This document shows positions 1 to 8,238 of a DNA stretch of 64,000 nt, in pieces. How positions within the stretch are numbered: the stretch's first letter is position 1; each line of letters opens with the position of its first letter. Source of the DNA: UBA4572 sp049965515 (lineage in GTDB: Bacteria; Nitrospirota; Leptospirillia; Leptospirillales; Leptospirillaceae); contig JBMFWG010000001.1 of assembly GCA_049965515.1 (NCBI GenBank), forward strand, positions 1 to 64,000. The letters run 5' to 3'. Both the position numbers and the translations under genes were made by a program. The notes under the pieces are model-generated. The model did not search any database. It saw nothing but the letters and a program-made list of their open reading frames with translations, and was not told where the DNA came from.

Positions 1-65
1 CGGAAGAGCCGTTCCTGATCAGGGTCCGGTCGCAGGGCGAACCGGAAGGCTTGACGTCGTTTCAT
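1..65 (-). CDS. TnpB/OrfB of an IS200/IS605-type element, 5' end only
   Basis: The minus strand opens with an ATG at 63-65 followed by 21 codons (MKRRQAFRFALRPDPDQERL...) before the window edge. The pattern of an aromatic/basic N-terminus, then R-x-A-L-x-P and a Q-E-x-L-F helix, is the usual start of IS605 OrfB/TnpB proteins, which are RNA-guided nucleases linked to IS200/IS605 transposition. An AGGAG Shine-Dalgarno lies about 4 bases before the start codon. The RuvC and zinc-finger parts, any right end and any omega RNA lie outside the window. The family call therefore rests on about 20 residues. Confidence 0.7.
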   Translation of the reverse strand, partial: MKRRQAFRFALRPDPDQERLF

Positions 66-131
66 GGCTCCTATTCTCCCACGAGACGGCACACGCCTTA
101 TATCCCCGGCCTTAAGGCCGGAGTTTTACGG
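1..131 (-). mobile_element. IS200/IS605-like element, TnpB-proximal end
   Basis: Upstream of the tnpB start there is a perfect 16-base palindrome at 107-122 (CCGGCC-TTAA-GGCCGG). This is the kind of subterminal hairpin found at IS200/IS605 ends, which have no inverted repeats. On the minus strand it is preceded by GTAAAACT, so the outer boundary is probably between about 122 and 131. The intact ctpA terminator begins at 144, so the element appears to sit just beyond that gene's transcription unit. The exact end and target sequence are inferred. Confidence 0.5.
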
Positions 132-143
132 CGCTTTTCGGAT

Positions 144-170
144 AAAAAACGGGCCGGGATGTGCCGGCCC
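144..170 (-). terminator. Intrinsic terminator of ctpA
   Basis: On the minus strand a 20-base hairpin (GGGCCGG, loop, CCGGCCC; positions 151-170) is followed by a run of six T (144-149). It lies 20 bases after the ctpA stop codon and would end that transcript before the IS element. Confidence 0.85.
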
Positions 171-189
171 GCAGAGGAGAATATCGGGA

Positions 190-1512
190 TTAGCGCTCTA
201 TACGCTTTTTGAGGAGTGAGACCGCAGCAACCAGCTGGGTGTCTTTCTTGCCTGACGGAATCGGATACAGAAGATGCTTCTGAATATTCCCTCGGGGAAT
301 CATGATCCTCTGTTCTTTCCCGTCAGGATTCAGGAAGTGGTGTTTGAGGTCCACTTCTCGGGGAACCTCGATGGAGCGGGCTCCCTTGGGAATGAACTCC
401 TTGACGATAAGGTCAGGAGTGATGCCGTAATCCTGGATGGAACGGCCAGAGGGGGTAAAGTATCGTGCCGTGGTCAGGCGAAGGGCCGAGCCGTCAAACA
501 GGGGGAGAATGGTCTGGACCGATCCTTTTCCGAAGGTCTGCGTTCCAAGAATTGTCGCGCGATGATAGTCTTGCAGGGCACCGGAGACAATCTCGGCCGC
601 GGATGCTGTTTCCGTGTTGACAAGAACCACGATGGGAATTTGCGGGAAGCCATTTCCCCCGTGAGAGCGAAAAGCTCGGGCCTGACGGCGCCCTTTCATG
701 GAAACCACCGTCTTTCCATCGGGAATAAAGAGCGATGACACATCGACGGCACTGGTAAGAAGACCTCCCGGATTGTTCCTGAGATCGATCACAAGTCCAC
801 GCATTCCATGTCGATCAAGTTTTTTCAGAGCCGCATCAAGATCCCGCCCTGTATTCTCGGAAAACTCCCGAATGAGCACATAGCCGATATGGTCGGGCAT
901 CATATGGAACTTCACTGTGTGAATTTTGATGATCTCCCTGACAAGGTCGAAGTTTTTCGCCTGAAAAACTCCCTTGCGGTAGATCGTCAGCACCACATGG
1001 GTTCCTGGCTTGCCCCGCATCTTTCGAACGGCCTTGGCCAGACCCAGGGTTGCCGTTTCAACTCCATTCACCCGAATGATTTCGTCACCGCTCTTGATTC
1101 CCGCATTGAAAGCCGGAGAGCCATTAATGGGAGCCTGCACAAGAATATGGTTCCCGGAGGTTGTGATCTTGATTCCCACGCCCCCGAAACGTCCCTGAGT
1201 ATTGATCTCCAGATCATGATATTCCTGGGGAGTCATGTACTCGGAGTGGGGGTCGAGTGAAGCCACCATCCCCCGGATGGCACTGTCGAGAACAGGACGG
1301 GCAGGAATCCGGTCCACATAGTCGTTCTGGATCAGAGCATAGACCATGGAAAAAATCTTGAGGCTTTTGTCGGTTCCCCCGTCGGCAAGAACGGCATGCC
1401 CCACGCCTCCGGCAAGAATCCCCACAAGAAGAAGAAGTATGACGTTTCCTGTCTTCATAAGAATTTTCCAGCCACTACGTTTTGGACCCTTCATAAACTC
1501 AAAAAGACGCAT
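190..1512 (-). CDS. ctpA: Carboxy-terminal processing protease (S41 family)
   Basis: A periplasmic serine protease of the Prc/CtpA family, 440 residues. An N-terminal membrane anchor (about residues 23-43) is followed by a PDZ domain (about 107-190) with the GGVGI loop, and the S41 catalytic domain. The catalytic serine sits in TETASAAEIV (near residue 304) and the lysine in FGKGSVQ (near 329), so both dyad residues are present. The ATG at 1510-1512 was chosen over the TTG one codon upstream because GAGGAT lies at proper spacing. The gene follows envC and ftsX, a common arrangement for cell-wall remodelling, but it has its own promoter and terminator. Confidence 0.93.
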   Translation of the reverse strand: MRLFEFMKGPKRSGWKILMKTGNVILLLLVGILAGGVGHAVLADGGTDKSLKIFSMVYALIQNDYVDRIPARPVLDSAIRGMVASLDPHSEYMTPQEYHDLEINTQGRFGGVGIKITTSGNHILVQAPINGSPAFNAGIKSGDEIIRVNGVETATLGLAKAVRKMRGKPGTHVVLTIYRKGVFQAKNFDLVREIIKIHTVKFHMMPDHIGYVLIREFSENTGRDLDAALKKLDRHGMRGLVIDLRNNPGGLLTSAVDVSSLFIPDGKTVVSMKGRRQARAFRSHGGNGFPQIPIVVLVNTETASAAEIVSGALQDYHRATILGTQTFGKGSVQTILPLFDGSALRLTTARYFTPSGRSIQDYGITPDLIVKEFIPKGARSIEVPREVDLKHHFLNPDGKEQRIMIPRGNIQKHLLYPIPSGKKDTQLVAAVSLLKKRIER

Positions 1513-1595
1513 CAATAATCCTCAATCCCAATCCCGGCATCTCCGGAGAAGTTCCAGCCTCTGACGCAATCCCCTCCACACGTGTCCGAGTAGAA

Positions 1596-1624
1596 AGATT
1601 ATCATTCATTTTTACGCATTACAA
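1596..1624 (-). promoter_or_regulatory. Predicted sigma70-type promoter of ctpA
   Basis: On the minus strand TTGTAA (1619-1624) is followed after 17 bases by TAATCT (1596-1601), which has the extended -10 TGA directly before it. It lies between the envC terminator and the ctpA start, leaving a leader of roughly 75 bases. Confidence 0.6.
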
Positions 1625-1658
1625 GAAAAGACTCAAGAAAAATCCTTCACCAGTGTTG

Positions 1659-1694
1659 AAAAAAGGGATTCCTCTCCCAAGAGGAACTCCTCCC
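1659..1694 (-). terminator. Intrinsic terminator after envC-like gene
   Basis: On the minus strand GGGA(GGAG)TTCCTC, a short loop and GAGGAATCCC form a stem with one bulge, followed by six T (1659-1664). It lies 19 bases past the envC-like stop codon and separates that operon from ctpA. Confidence 0.65.
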
Positions 1695-1712
1695 GAGATC
1701 TTCAAAACCCCT

Positions 1713-2876
1713 TCAACGGGCCAGAAAACGCATCGGGCTCATCGGATGTCCCCGATGAGTCACTCCAAAGAAGAGTGTCGACTTTCCTTTGGTCCCTCCC
1801 CGGCCCACCGTTCCGAGTACTGTTCCCGCTGCGACATGGGCTCCCTCACGTGCATAGAGCCGATCGAGGTGCCCGTAGAGAGTATAAAGGTGGTTCCCAT
1901 GGGAGAGAATGATCAGTCGACCATATCCCGTGTAGGATCGGGCAAAAAGAACCTTTCCCGACCAAGCAGCCCTGACCTTCTCTCCGATGGAGGCTGCGAT
2001 GTCGATGCCATCATGAAATGTTCCAAACGGCTCAATAATTTTCCCGCGAAGCGGCCAAAGGAAGTGACTTCTTCCCAAAATCGGGGGATTTCGATAGATC
2101 TCTCGTCGCCCCTCCTGTTTTCTTTTTTTCTCCAGACGGACAATGAGCTCCATCAGTTTCCTACGACGGCGCAGTATTGACTTGTCGTCCGCGTGTATGG
2201 AGCCCTCCTGTTTCTTAAGTTGCGCAATCTCCGTCTGTATTTTTTCCATCTTTGCGCTCAGCGCCGCCTCCTCAGCCTGCTGGCGCTTAAGAAGAGAAAC
2301 CTCCCTCTTTTCAAGATCCTTCAGCTGGCTACGGCTTCCTTTGAGATGGTGCTCCTTGTGACGATATCCATGGACAAGGGACGCAAGATGTTGAGACTGA
2401 TCGGAAAGCACAAAGGAGTGGACAACGCTTTCCGGGACAATATCCACGCCATCCATTTGGGAGAGGGCCTGCTCGGCCTTTCGTGAAAGAAGGACATTCT
2501 CAAGAGAGCCTTTCTCCCGGAGATCCGCATCGACAATTGTGTCGAGCCTGTCAATGGCATGCTGGACTCGCCGAATGGCCTGCTTGTTCCGAATCTCTCG
2601 GATCTGGAGGCGTTCGATCTTCAGGTGAAACTCTTCGGCCCGAACCTTAAGGGAGAGAATCTTTTTTTTTAGTTTTTTACGCCGGCCCTGGACCTGGATA
2701 ATCCTGTGTTTATTTTCAAGGAGGCGTTTTTTGAGCGCCTTCATTTCTTTTTGTCGCTTTTCCAATTGACGATCAATGGAGGCTTCATCTGCTAGGACGG
2801 AAGACAACGGATAAAAAATTGCGAAAAAAGAAAAAAGAAGAACGGTGAACGCCGTCAAGGTTCGGCTTGAGACCAT
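1713..2876 (-). CDS. EnvC-like murein hydrolase activator (coiled coil plus degenerate LytM/M23)
   Basis: The 387-residue protein has an N-terminal signal segment, a long lysine- and glutamate-rich coiled coil (about residues 28-250) and a C-terminal LytM domain. This matches EnvC, the periplasmic partner of FtsEX that activates amidases at the septum. In the LytM domain HDGID and YGHL are kept, but the final HxH site reads TLFFGV, so the last zinc ligand is missing, as in EnvC. It is therefore more likely an activator than a hydrolase. The start is the ATG 45 bases after the ftsX stop; longer in-frame forms would overlap ftsX. No strong Shine-Dalgarno is seen. Confidence 0.82.
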   Translation of the reverse strand: MVSSRTLTAFTVLLFSFFAIFYPLSSVLADEASIDRQLEKRQKEMKALKKRLLENKHRIIQVQGRRKKLKKKILSLKVRAEEFHLKIERLQIREIRNKQAIRRVQHAIDRLDTIVDADLREKGSLENVLLSRKAEQALSQMDGVDIVPESVVHSFVLSDQSQHLASLVHGYRHKEHHLKGSRSQLKDLEKREVSLLKRQQAEEAALSAKMEKIQTEIAQLKKQEGSIHADDKSILRRRRKLMELIVRLEKKRKQEGRREIYRNPPILGRSHFLWPLRGKIIEPFGTFHDGIDIAASIGEKVRAAWSGKVLFARSYTGYGRLIILSHGNHLYTLYGHLDRLYAREGAHVAAGTVLGTVGRGGTKGKSTLFFGVTHRGHPMSPMRFLAR

Positions 2877-2920
2877 CCAATGATGGAGAGAAAGATCAGC
2901 TTCAGCGGGAGATCCCGTCG

Positions 2921-3934
2921 TCACGGGGAAGAGTCTCCGTGGTTTTGAGAGCCGGAAGAGAAGACTGCCGCGATGATCCCCCCCCCCAACCCTCCGAGCA
3001 GAGATCCTACAAGGAACAGAAGCCACAATCGACCTCCGAAAGGAAGCGGAAGAGGAAGGGAGTCCAAGGGAGAAAGGGGTTCCGGAAAAAGAACATTCTT
3101 GAGGGACCAGGAAAGCAAGAGAACGATCAGGGAGGAGGTTCCTCCCATAAGGACAGAAGAAAAAATTCTCTGGGAAAAAGACGGCAGCGTCCGGCGTCGA
3201 AGCCTCGTATCGATCTCAGGACGAGAAGGATCTGGCTGAAAAGTCATGGTTCGCGGGACGCTTTCTCCCTCATCTCCTGCACCAGAAAGATGACCAAGAC
3301 GGCCGACAAGGAAGGCTCCCATGACCCCCCAATAGAGAGAGAGAGCCACTGCCGCCAAGGATAGGACAAGAAGCAAGCCTTTTCGAATCTGGAACGAAAG
3401 GGACATGAGGGAGTCTACCCGTGAAATCCAGTCGGGACTGTAGACAATGTCTTGAATTCGGGCGTCATTATGGACCACCTGAGAGATGGAGCGCACCATG
3501 TCAGAGAGGCTTACCGGAGTTCCATCAGGAGCTTTTCCCGGGACAAGCAAAACAGAAAGTACACGTTGTCGGGCTCGGCGTTCTGTCGGTCCCTGACCGG
3601 ATTGAATCGGTATGGGAGAGACATTTCCCGCCCCCACGATCTTCTCAAGGGTTACTCGAAGTCCCAAGGCCTCCTTCTTCGGGGGGGGCCGGTCAAAAAC
3701 AATCAGAAGATGCGCGGAGGATGCGTTCCGGATTCGCATGCCTTCAAGCATCATATAAGTCGAAAATGACCAAAAGATCAACAGAAGGAGAAAAGATGAA
3801 AAAAGGAGATGGGCAAGGACGATAGCGGAGGATCGAAAAATGGTCGAATCGGAGGCACTCTCCAAGCTATCGTATGAGAAAGTGGAACCCTTCCCCTCAA
3901 CGCTTGAAATATTATGGGATGGATCGGAACTCAT
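2921..3934 (-). CDS. ftsX: FtsX-like cell-division permease
   Basis: The 337-residue protein has FtsX topology. One membrane segment follows a short cytoplasmic N-terminus (near residue 40), then comes an extracytoplasmic region of about 120 residues, then three further hydrophobic segments. FtsX works with the ATPase FtsE to signal through EnvC to amidases. The next gene downstream is envC-like, which supports the call. The start shares an ATGA overlap with the rnhB stop. No ftsE lies next to it, which is unusual. The sequence is divergent, so the assignment leans on topology and neighbours. Confidence 0.72.
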   Translation of the reverse strand: MSSDPSHNISSVEGKGSTFSYDSLESASDSTIFRSSAIVLAHLLFSSFLLLLIFWSFSTYMMLEGMRIRNASSAHLLIVFDRPPPKKEALGLRVTLEKIVGAGNVSPIPIQSGQGPTERRARQRVLSVLLVPGKAPDGTPVSLSDMVRSISQVVHNDARIQDIVYSPDWISRVDSLMSLSFQIRKGLLLVLSLAAVALSLYWGVMGAFLVGRLGHLSGAGDEGESVPRTMTFQPDPSRPEIDTRLRRRTLPSFSQRIFSSVLMGGTSSLIVLLLSWSLKNVLFPEPLSPLDSLPLPLPFGGRLWLLFLVGSLLGGLGGGIIAAVFSSGSQNHGDSSP

Positions 3935-4521
3935 AGGGATTTTGCCTGCGCCAATAACTTCCGGCAAAAGAGGGGCCGGTGCTGGGGAGAGAGTCCAAGT
4001 CGGAGGATGGCGTTTCGGTGTGCCTCCGTGCCGTATCCCTTATGTTTTATAAAGTCATATCCTGGGAAAAGCGTATCAAGCTCTTCCATATAGGAATCCC
4101 GGGCAACCTTGGCCACGATCGAGGCAGCAGCAATAGAGAGAATGATTCGATCGCCCCCCACAACAGTTCGTTGATGGACCCCCACCCCGGGAATTTTGTC
4201 GCGTCCATCGACGGCGACGCACAGACGTGGATCTTTCATCAAGAAATCCGGGAGCTGCTGCAGTGCCCGATTCATGGCCAGAAATGTTGCCTGCCGGACA
4301 TTCAGTTCATTGACCTCATCAACACTTGACCATCCGAGCGTCACATGAGCCGCCTCAAGATGGATCAGACGGGAAAGCTCCTCCCGTCTGTCTGGAGTAA
4401 GGCTCTTTGAATCGGCGATCCCCAACCGGGCAAGACGGGAAACCGGTGAGTTGAAAACCACACACGCAGCCACAACCGGACCGGCTAGAGGGCCTCGTCC
4501 CACCTCGTCAACTCCGGCCAC
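3931..4521 (-). CDS. rnhB: Ribonuclease HII
   Basis: RNase HII removes RNA from RNA-DNA hybrids and misincorporated ribonucleotides. The protein shows the diagnostic DEVGRGPLAGPVVAA motif at its N-terminus, DSK in the following segment and a C-terminal HKGYGT box. The reading frame is open into rplS, with its only ATG inside that gene. A GTG five residues before DEVGRG, with GGAGGGG about 12 bases upstream, gives 196 residues, close to the family's usual 200. The start is therefore uncertain. Its stop overlaps the ftsX start (ATGA). Placement after rplS is common in bacteria. Confidence 0.93.
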   Translation of the reverse strand: MAGVDEVGRGPLAGPVVAACVVFNSPVSRLARLGIADSKSLTPDRREELSRLIHLEAAHVTLGWSSVDEVNELNVRQATFLAMNRALQQLPDFLMKDPRLCVAVDGRDKIPGVGVHQRTVVGGDRIILSIAAASIVAKVARDSYMEELDTLFPGYDFIKHKGYGTEAHRNAILRLGLSPQHRPLFCRKLLAQAKSL

Positions 4522-4597
4522 AAGGGCCTTCGTCCCCTCCGAAGATAGAAGGGAATCTTCCCAAGAGCCATCGGGAAAGGAAGGAGAAGGAAGAAGA

Positions 4598-4948
4598 CTA
4601 CTCCTCGTGCTTGACCTCTTTGAGGCGCGCAGCTTTCCCCTTCTTGTCGCGAAGGAAATAGAGCTTGGCGCGACGGACGCGGCCCGAACGAACACGGTCG
4701 ACCTTGATCACCTGGGGAGAATGCAGGGGGAAGGTTCTCTCAACACCCACGCCAAAGGAAATCTTACGAACCGTCATCATGGCCCGGGTCCCGCCACCAC
4801 GAAGTCCGATCACAACCCCCTCAAAGACCTGAATGCGTTCTTTTTCCCCTTCAACGACCTTGCTGTGCACCCTCACTGTGTCCCCCACACTGACATCAGG
4901 GGTGGTTTCCTTCATAAAGAGTTGTTCGACCTGGTCAAGAACCTGCAT
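4598..4948 (-). CDS. rplS: 50S ribosomal protein L19
   Basis: A 116-residue L19 with typical stretches GDTVRVHSKVVEGEKERIQ, FEGVVIG and GVGVERTFPLHSP, and the basic RRAKLYFLRDKKGKAAR tail. L19 sits at the 30S-50S interface. The start at MQVLDQVEQ was chosen because GAGG lies 7 bases upstream; a longer frame adds seven residues with no family match. It is the last gene of the rpsP-rimM-trmD-rplS block. Confidence 0.97.
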   Translation of the reverse strand: MQVLDQVEQLFMKETTPDVSVGDTVRVHSKVVEGEKERIQVFEGVVIGLRGGGTRAMMTVRKISFGVGVERTFPLHSPQVIKVDRVRSGRVRRAKLYFLRDKKGKAARLKEVKHEE

Positions 4949-4989
4949 CACACACCTCACTTGCGCCATCTAAGATGACGTGGTTAGAC

Positions 4990-5712
4990 TTAAATCCCCG
5001 ACTGGGCCTCGCCAAGGTCGGGACGAACTTCCTGTTGTTTTTTCCGGGCCAGATCCTCCCGGAAGGTCTTGATGGCCTCATGGTTTCCCGACAAAAGGAC
5101 GGGAGGAACCTCCCGTCCCCGAAAAATTCGGGGGCGGGTATATTGTGGAAAGTCGAACGATCCGTTAGAAAATGTCTCATTCTGGGGAGAGTCTGCATTG
5201 GACAGGACTCCCGGAATGAGCCTCACAACCGCATCGACCATGAGGGAGAAAGGCAATTCTCCCCCCGAGAGAACATAGTCGCCACATGACCATTCTTCAA
5301 AGGGATAACTTTCAAGAACTCTTTGGTCGACCCCTTCATAATGACCACAAAGAAAAATCATCGGCCGGGGATCTTCCGACCAAGACTTTGCCACCGTCTG
5401 GACAAATACCCGTCCCTGAGGGGAAGGATAAATAAGGCGCGGAAGCGTCCCCTCCGAAAAAAATTGCATTTCAGAAATCGCCACATCCAGCGCCTCTGAA
5501 ATGGGTTCGGGCTTTAGGACCATTCCGCCACCCCCTCCGAAAGGGTAGTCGTCAACGGAATGATACGATCCGATGCCGAAAGAGCGCAGATCCCAAACAT
5601 GATACTCTACAAGACCTTTTTGTCGAGCCCTGCCCGGGATACTGGTGCCAAGGACACTTTTCAGCATCTCGGGAAAAAGGGTGATCACCCCGATGTGCCG
5701 ACAATACTCCAA
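4990..5712 (-). CDS. trmD: tRNA (guanine37-N1)-methyltransferase
   Basis: TrmD uses SAM to methylate G37 next to the anticodon and prevents +1 frameshifting. The 240-residue protein begins with IGVITLFPEML and shows DDYPFGGGGGMVLKPEP, then LCGHYEGVDQRVLE and DYVLSGGELP, the SAM-binding trefoil-knot loops. The catalytic aspartate region LIPGVLSNADSPQNETF is intact. Its start overlaps the end of rimM by 28 bases, which suggests coupled translation. Confidence 0.97.
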   Translation of the reverse strand: MEYCRHIGVITLFPEMLKSVLGTSIPGRARQKGLVEYHVWDLRSFGIGSYHSVDDYPFGGGGGMVLKPEPISEALDVAISEMQFFSEGTLPRLIYPSPQGRVFVQTVAKSWSEDPRPMIFLCGHYEGVDQRVLESYPFEEWSCGDYVLSGGELPFSLMVDAVVRLIPGVLSNADSPQNETFSNGSFDFPQYTRPRIFRGREVPPVLLSGNHEAIKTFREDLARKKQQEVRPDLGEAQSGI

Positions 5713-6203
5713 CGGACGAAGACCTCCCTGTTCCCCCTATCGACTTTGGGAACGAGCTCAAGGACAAAGGGACAGAGAACTTCCTCGCCCTTTTTTGTTT
5801 CTATCGCAAGAAGATCCTGTCCTGGCCTGTCATAGTAGCCGCTGATATGTCCGAGCGCCTGATCGCTGTCACAATCCCGGACCACAAAACCAACCAGATC
5901 GTCGAGTCTTTCGGTCTCGGGATCATCGGGAACCCAGTTATCCTCGCCTTCCCAGAAGATCTCCCACCCGACGATTTCCCGAAGAGACTCGGGAGAGTCG
6001 AAACCTTTCCATTTGACCAGAAGAGATCCCGACTTGTCCACCGCATCTTCAAGAAGAAGCGAGAAACTCCTCGAGCCTTGGCTCCCTCCTCTGGAAGGAG
6101 CTCTCAAGAGAAAGGACTGGCCAATATCCCCATAGAACCGGGCGGGGTTGTCCGAGAGAAGATGAACACGCCCATAGCCGACGACACCAAAGGATCGCCC
6201 CAT
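5685..6203 (-). CDS. rimM: 16S rRNA processing protein RimM
   Basis: RimM helps mature the 30S 3' domain and binds S19. The position between rpsP and trmD and a C-terminal PRC-barrel-like domain (DLVGFVVRD..., residues about 100-172) support the call. The first ATG yields MGRSFGVVGYGRVHLL, but the preceding in-frame codons read FLLVGR, which fits the usual RimM start (V-G-R-I). No ATG, GTG or TTG exists in frame between the rpsP stop and this region. Either the N-terminus is short, or a rare start codon such as ATT or CTG is used. The protein is divergent, and the call relies partly on context. Confidence 0.85.
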   Translation of the reverse strand: MGRSFGVVGYGRVHLLSDNPARFYGDIGQSFLLRAPSRGGSQGSRSFSLLLEDAVDKSGSLLVKWKGFDSPESLREIVGWEIFWEGEDNWVPDDPETERLDDLVGFVVRDCDSDQALGHISGYYDRPGQDLLAIETKKGEEVLCPFVLELVPKVDRGNREVFVRWSIVGTSG

Positions 6204-6264
6204 CCGACCTACAAGAAGGAATCCTTCCTTGGGCTGCTCATCTCTCAGAATCGTCGGGTCTCCC

Positions 6265-6510
6265 TTAGGATTTGGAGGCAGCCTTCTTGATCAGGCGAGC
6301 AACCGTGTCGGTAGGAACGGCTCCCTTGGAAACCCAGTTGTCGACCTTTTCCTGATTAATACGAATCTCACCTTCAGCCTGTTGGGGGGCATAGGTTCCG
6401 ACCACCTCGATAAAGCGTCCATCCCGAGGCATACGGGAATCAGCAACGACAATCCTGTAAACCGGCATCTTCCTGCGACCATGCCGGGCAAGTCTGATAT
6501 GAACAGCCAT
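6265..6510 (-). CDS. rpsP: 30S ribosomal protein S16
   Basis: An 81-residue S16 beginning with MAVHIRLARHGRRKMPVYRI, with the expected VVADSRMPRDGRFIEVVGTY. S16 is an early 30S assembly protein. AGGAG lies 6 bases before the ATG. It opens the rpsP-rimM-trmD-rplS block and lies 52 bases after ffh, a very common neighbour pair. Confidence 0.98.
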   Translation of the reverse strand: MAVHIRLARHGRRKMPVYRIVVADSRMPRDGRFIEVVGTYAPQQAEGEIRINQEKVDNWVSKGAVPTDTVARLIKKAASKS

Positions 6511-6562
6511 GATTTCTCCTTACATTTCTCCTGATCATGGAATCAGGAGCCTATTGTGATTG

Positions 6563-7897
6563 TCAAAACGGAAACATCGACCTGAGCGATCGGCTTCCTT
6601 TTGTCTTGAGGGCCGTCTTCATCATTCGACGGGCCTGGTCGAACTGGCGCAGAAGCTGGTTGACCTGCTGCACACTTGTTCCTGACCCTTGCGCAATTCT
6701 TTTTCTGCGATTTCCATCAATGAGATCCGGATTCGCACGTTCCTTCTTCGTCATTGAAAAGATCATCGCCTCGACACGTTTGAGCTCTGCCTCCATGACG
6801 CCCATGTCGATTTTCGCCTTGAGCGATGCGGCGCCGGGAATCATCCCCATCAGGTCGTCGATGGAGCCAAGCTTCTTCATGCTCTGGATTTGCTGCAGGA
6901 AGTCATCAAGATCCATCTTGTTCTTGCCCATCTTGCGGGCAAGGGCTTCGGCCTCGTCCTGGGAGACAACATTCTTGGCCTTCTCGAGGAGGGTCTGAAT
7001 ATCCCCCATTCCAATGATCCGGGAGGCCATGCGATCAGGAAAAAATGCCTCAAGCCGATCAAGCTTCTCCCCCATACCAACAAACTTGATCGGCTTCTTG
7101 AGGACATGCCTGATTGAAAGAACTGCACCGCCACGGGTATCACCATCTAGCTTAGTAAAGACCACACCATCGACGCCAATTTCTTCATCGAAGGTCTTGG
7201 CGACACCTACCGCCTCCTGCCCCTGCATGGCATCCACAACGAGGAGACATTCCTTGGGAGAATAGAGACGGCGAAGCTCCTTGAGTTCTTCCATTAACGA
7301 CGAGTCAATGGAGAGTCGGCCAGCGGTGTCTACAATCACGACTTCATACATTCCCTCAATCACGCGACGCTTGACGAGGGGGTAGAGATCCGACGGGCGG
7401 GTCGTTCCCTCGGGAGGAAGCAGAACAGGAACTCCGATCTGGTCACCCAGAACCTTGAGCTGGTCAATGGCCGCCAAGCGGGCCAGATCGCTCGCAACAA
7501 GGAGAACCCGTCGATTTTGTCCCTTAAAATGCAAGGCCAGCTTCGCGGCAGTGGTAGTTTTTCCCGAGCCCTGAAGTCCCATCATGAAGATCACTGTCGG
7601 CGGCTTTGAGGAAAGGGCGATGGTCGCACGGTGGTCTCCCAGAATGTGAACCATCTCCTGATAGACCTCGGCAATAACCTGCTGGCCCCCCGTCAGCCCT
7701 GACTTCTGGGCTTGCCCCACAAGCCTTGAGGAGAGGGCCTCCGAAAAGGCCTTGACGACATCAAGGCTCACATCCGCCTCAAGGAGTGCCACCCGAATTT
7801 CTTCGAGGGTTTCCCCCACAAGCTGCTCTGTCAGCCCTCCCCGTCCGGTAAGCTTCTTGAAGATTCCTTCAAGACGGCCTGTCAGACTTTCAAACAT
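6563..7897 (-). CDS. ffh: Signal recognition particle protein Ffh
   Basis: The SRP54 homologue binds 4.5S RNA and signal sequences and delivers ribosomes to FtsY. The 444-residue protein has the NG domain with GLQGSGKTTTAAKLA (G1), DTAGRL (G3) and TKLDGDTRGG (G4 region), then a methionine-rich M domain with GSGTSVQQVNQLLRQFDQARRMMK near the C-terminus for RNA binding. It lies 6 bases after the HU/IHF gene. The receptor gene ftsY is also in this window, near 58 kb. No 4.5S RNA gene was recognised here. Confidence 0.98.
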   Translation of the reverse strand: MFESLTGRLEGIFKKLTGRGGLTEQLVGETLEEIRVALLEADVSLDVVKAFSEALSSRLVGQAQKSGLTGGQQVIAEVYQEMVHILGDHRATIALSSKPPTVIFMMGLQGSGKTTTAAKLALHFKGQNRRVLLVASDLARLAAIDQLKVLGDQIGVPVLLPPEGTTRPSDLYPLVKRRVIEGMYEVVIVDTAGRLSIDSSLMEELKELRRLYSPKECLLVVDAMQGQEAVGVAKTFDEEIGVDGVVFTKLDGDTRGGAVLSIRHVLKKPIKFVGMGEKLDRLEAFFPDRMASRIIGMGDIQTLLEKAKNVVSQDEAEALARKMGKNKMDLDDFLQQIQSMKKLGSIDDLMGMIPGAASLKAKIDMGVMEAELKRVEAMIFSMTKKERANPDLIDGNRRKRIAQGSGTSVQQVNQLLRQFDQARRMMKTALKTKGSRSLRSMFPF

Positions 7898-7903
7898 GGG
7901 ACA

Positions 7904-8194
7904 TTACTCTGTTGGCTTGGATTTGAGCATTGCCTTCAGAATTCGGCTCTGCTTGAAGTAAGGAACCTTCTTCGAGCCAACAACCACCGATGTTCCCGTT
8001 CGGGGGTTCCGCGCCTTGCGCTCGGATCGTGTCCTCACCCGGAGAACGCCGAAGTCGCGGAGCTCAACCGTATCCCCCTCGCGCAATCCTTCCTTCATCG
8101 ACTCGAGGAAGAGATCAATCATGATTCGTGCATCTTCCCGACGAATTCCAGGAAACTGTCTGGCCAGTTTTTGCACAAGCTCACCCTTGGTCAT
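7904..8194 (-). CDS. HU/IHF-family DNA-bending protein
   Basis: A 96-residue histone-like protein. MTKGELVQKLA starts the first helix, LRDFGVLRVR forms the beta saddle, and ARNPRTGTSVVVGSKKVPYFK is the DNA-contacting arm with the conserved proline. The arm and the KKVPYFK end resemble IHF subunits more than HU, but the two cannot be separated safely by eye. A 27-residue upstream extension in the same frame lacks family similarity and was excluded. It precedes ffh by 6 bases, so the two are likely cotranscribed. Confidence 0.93.
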   Translation of the reverse strand: MTKGELVQKLARQFPGIRREDARIMIDLFLESMKEGLREGDTVELRDFGVLRVRTRSERKARNPRTGTSVVVGSKKVPYFKQSRILKAMLKSKPTE

Positions 8195-8238
8195 GGATTC
8201 CCAACACTCCTTCCCTCTCGCTTGAGAATAAATAAATA

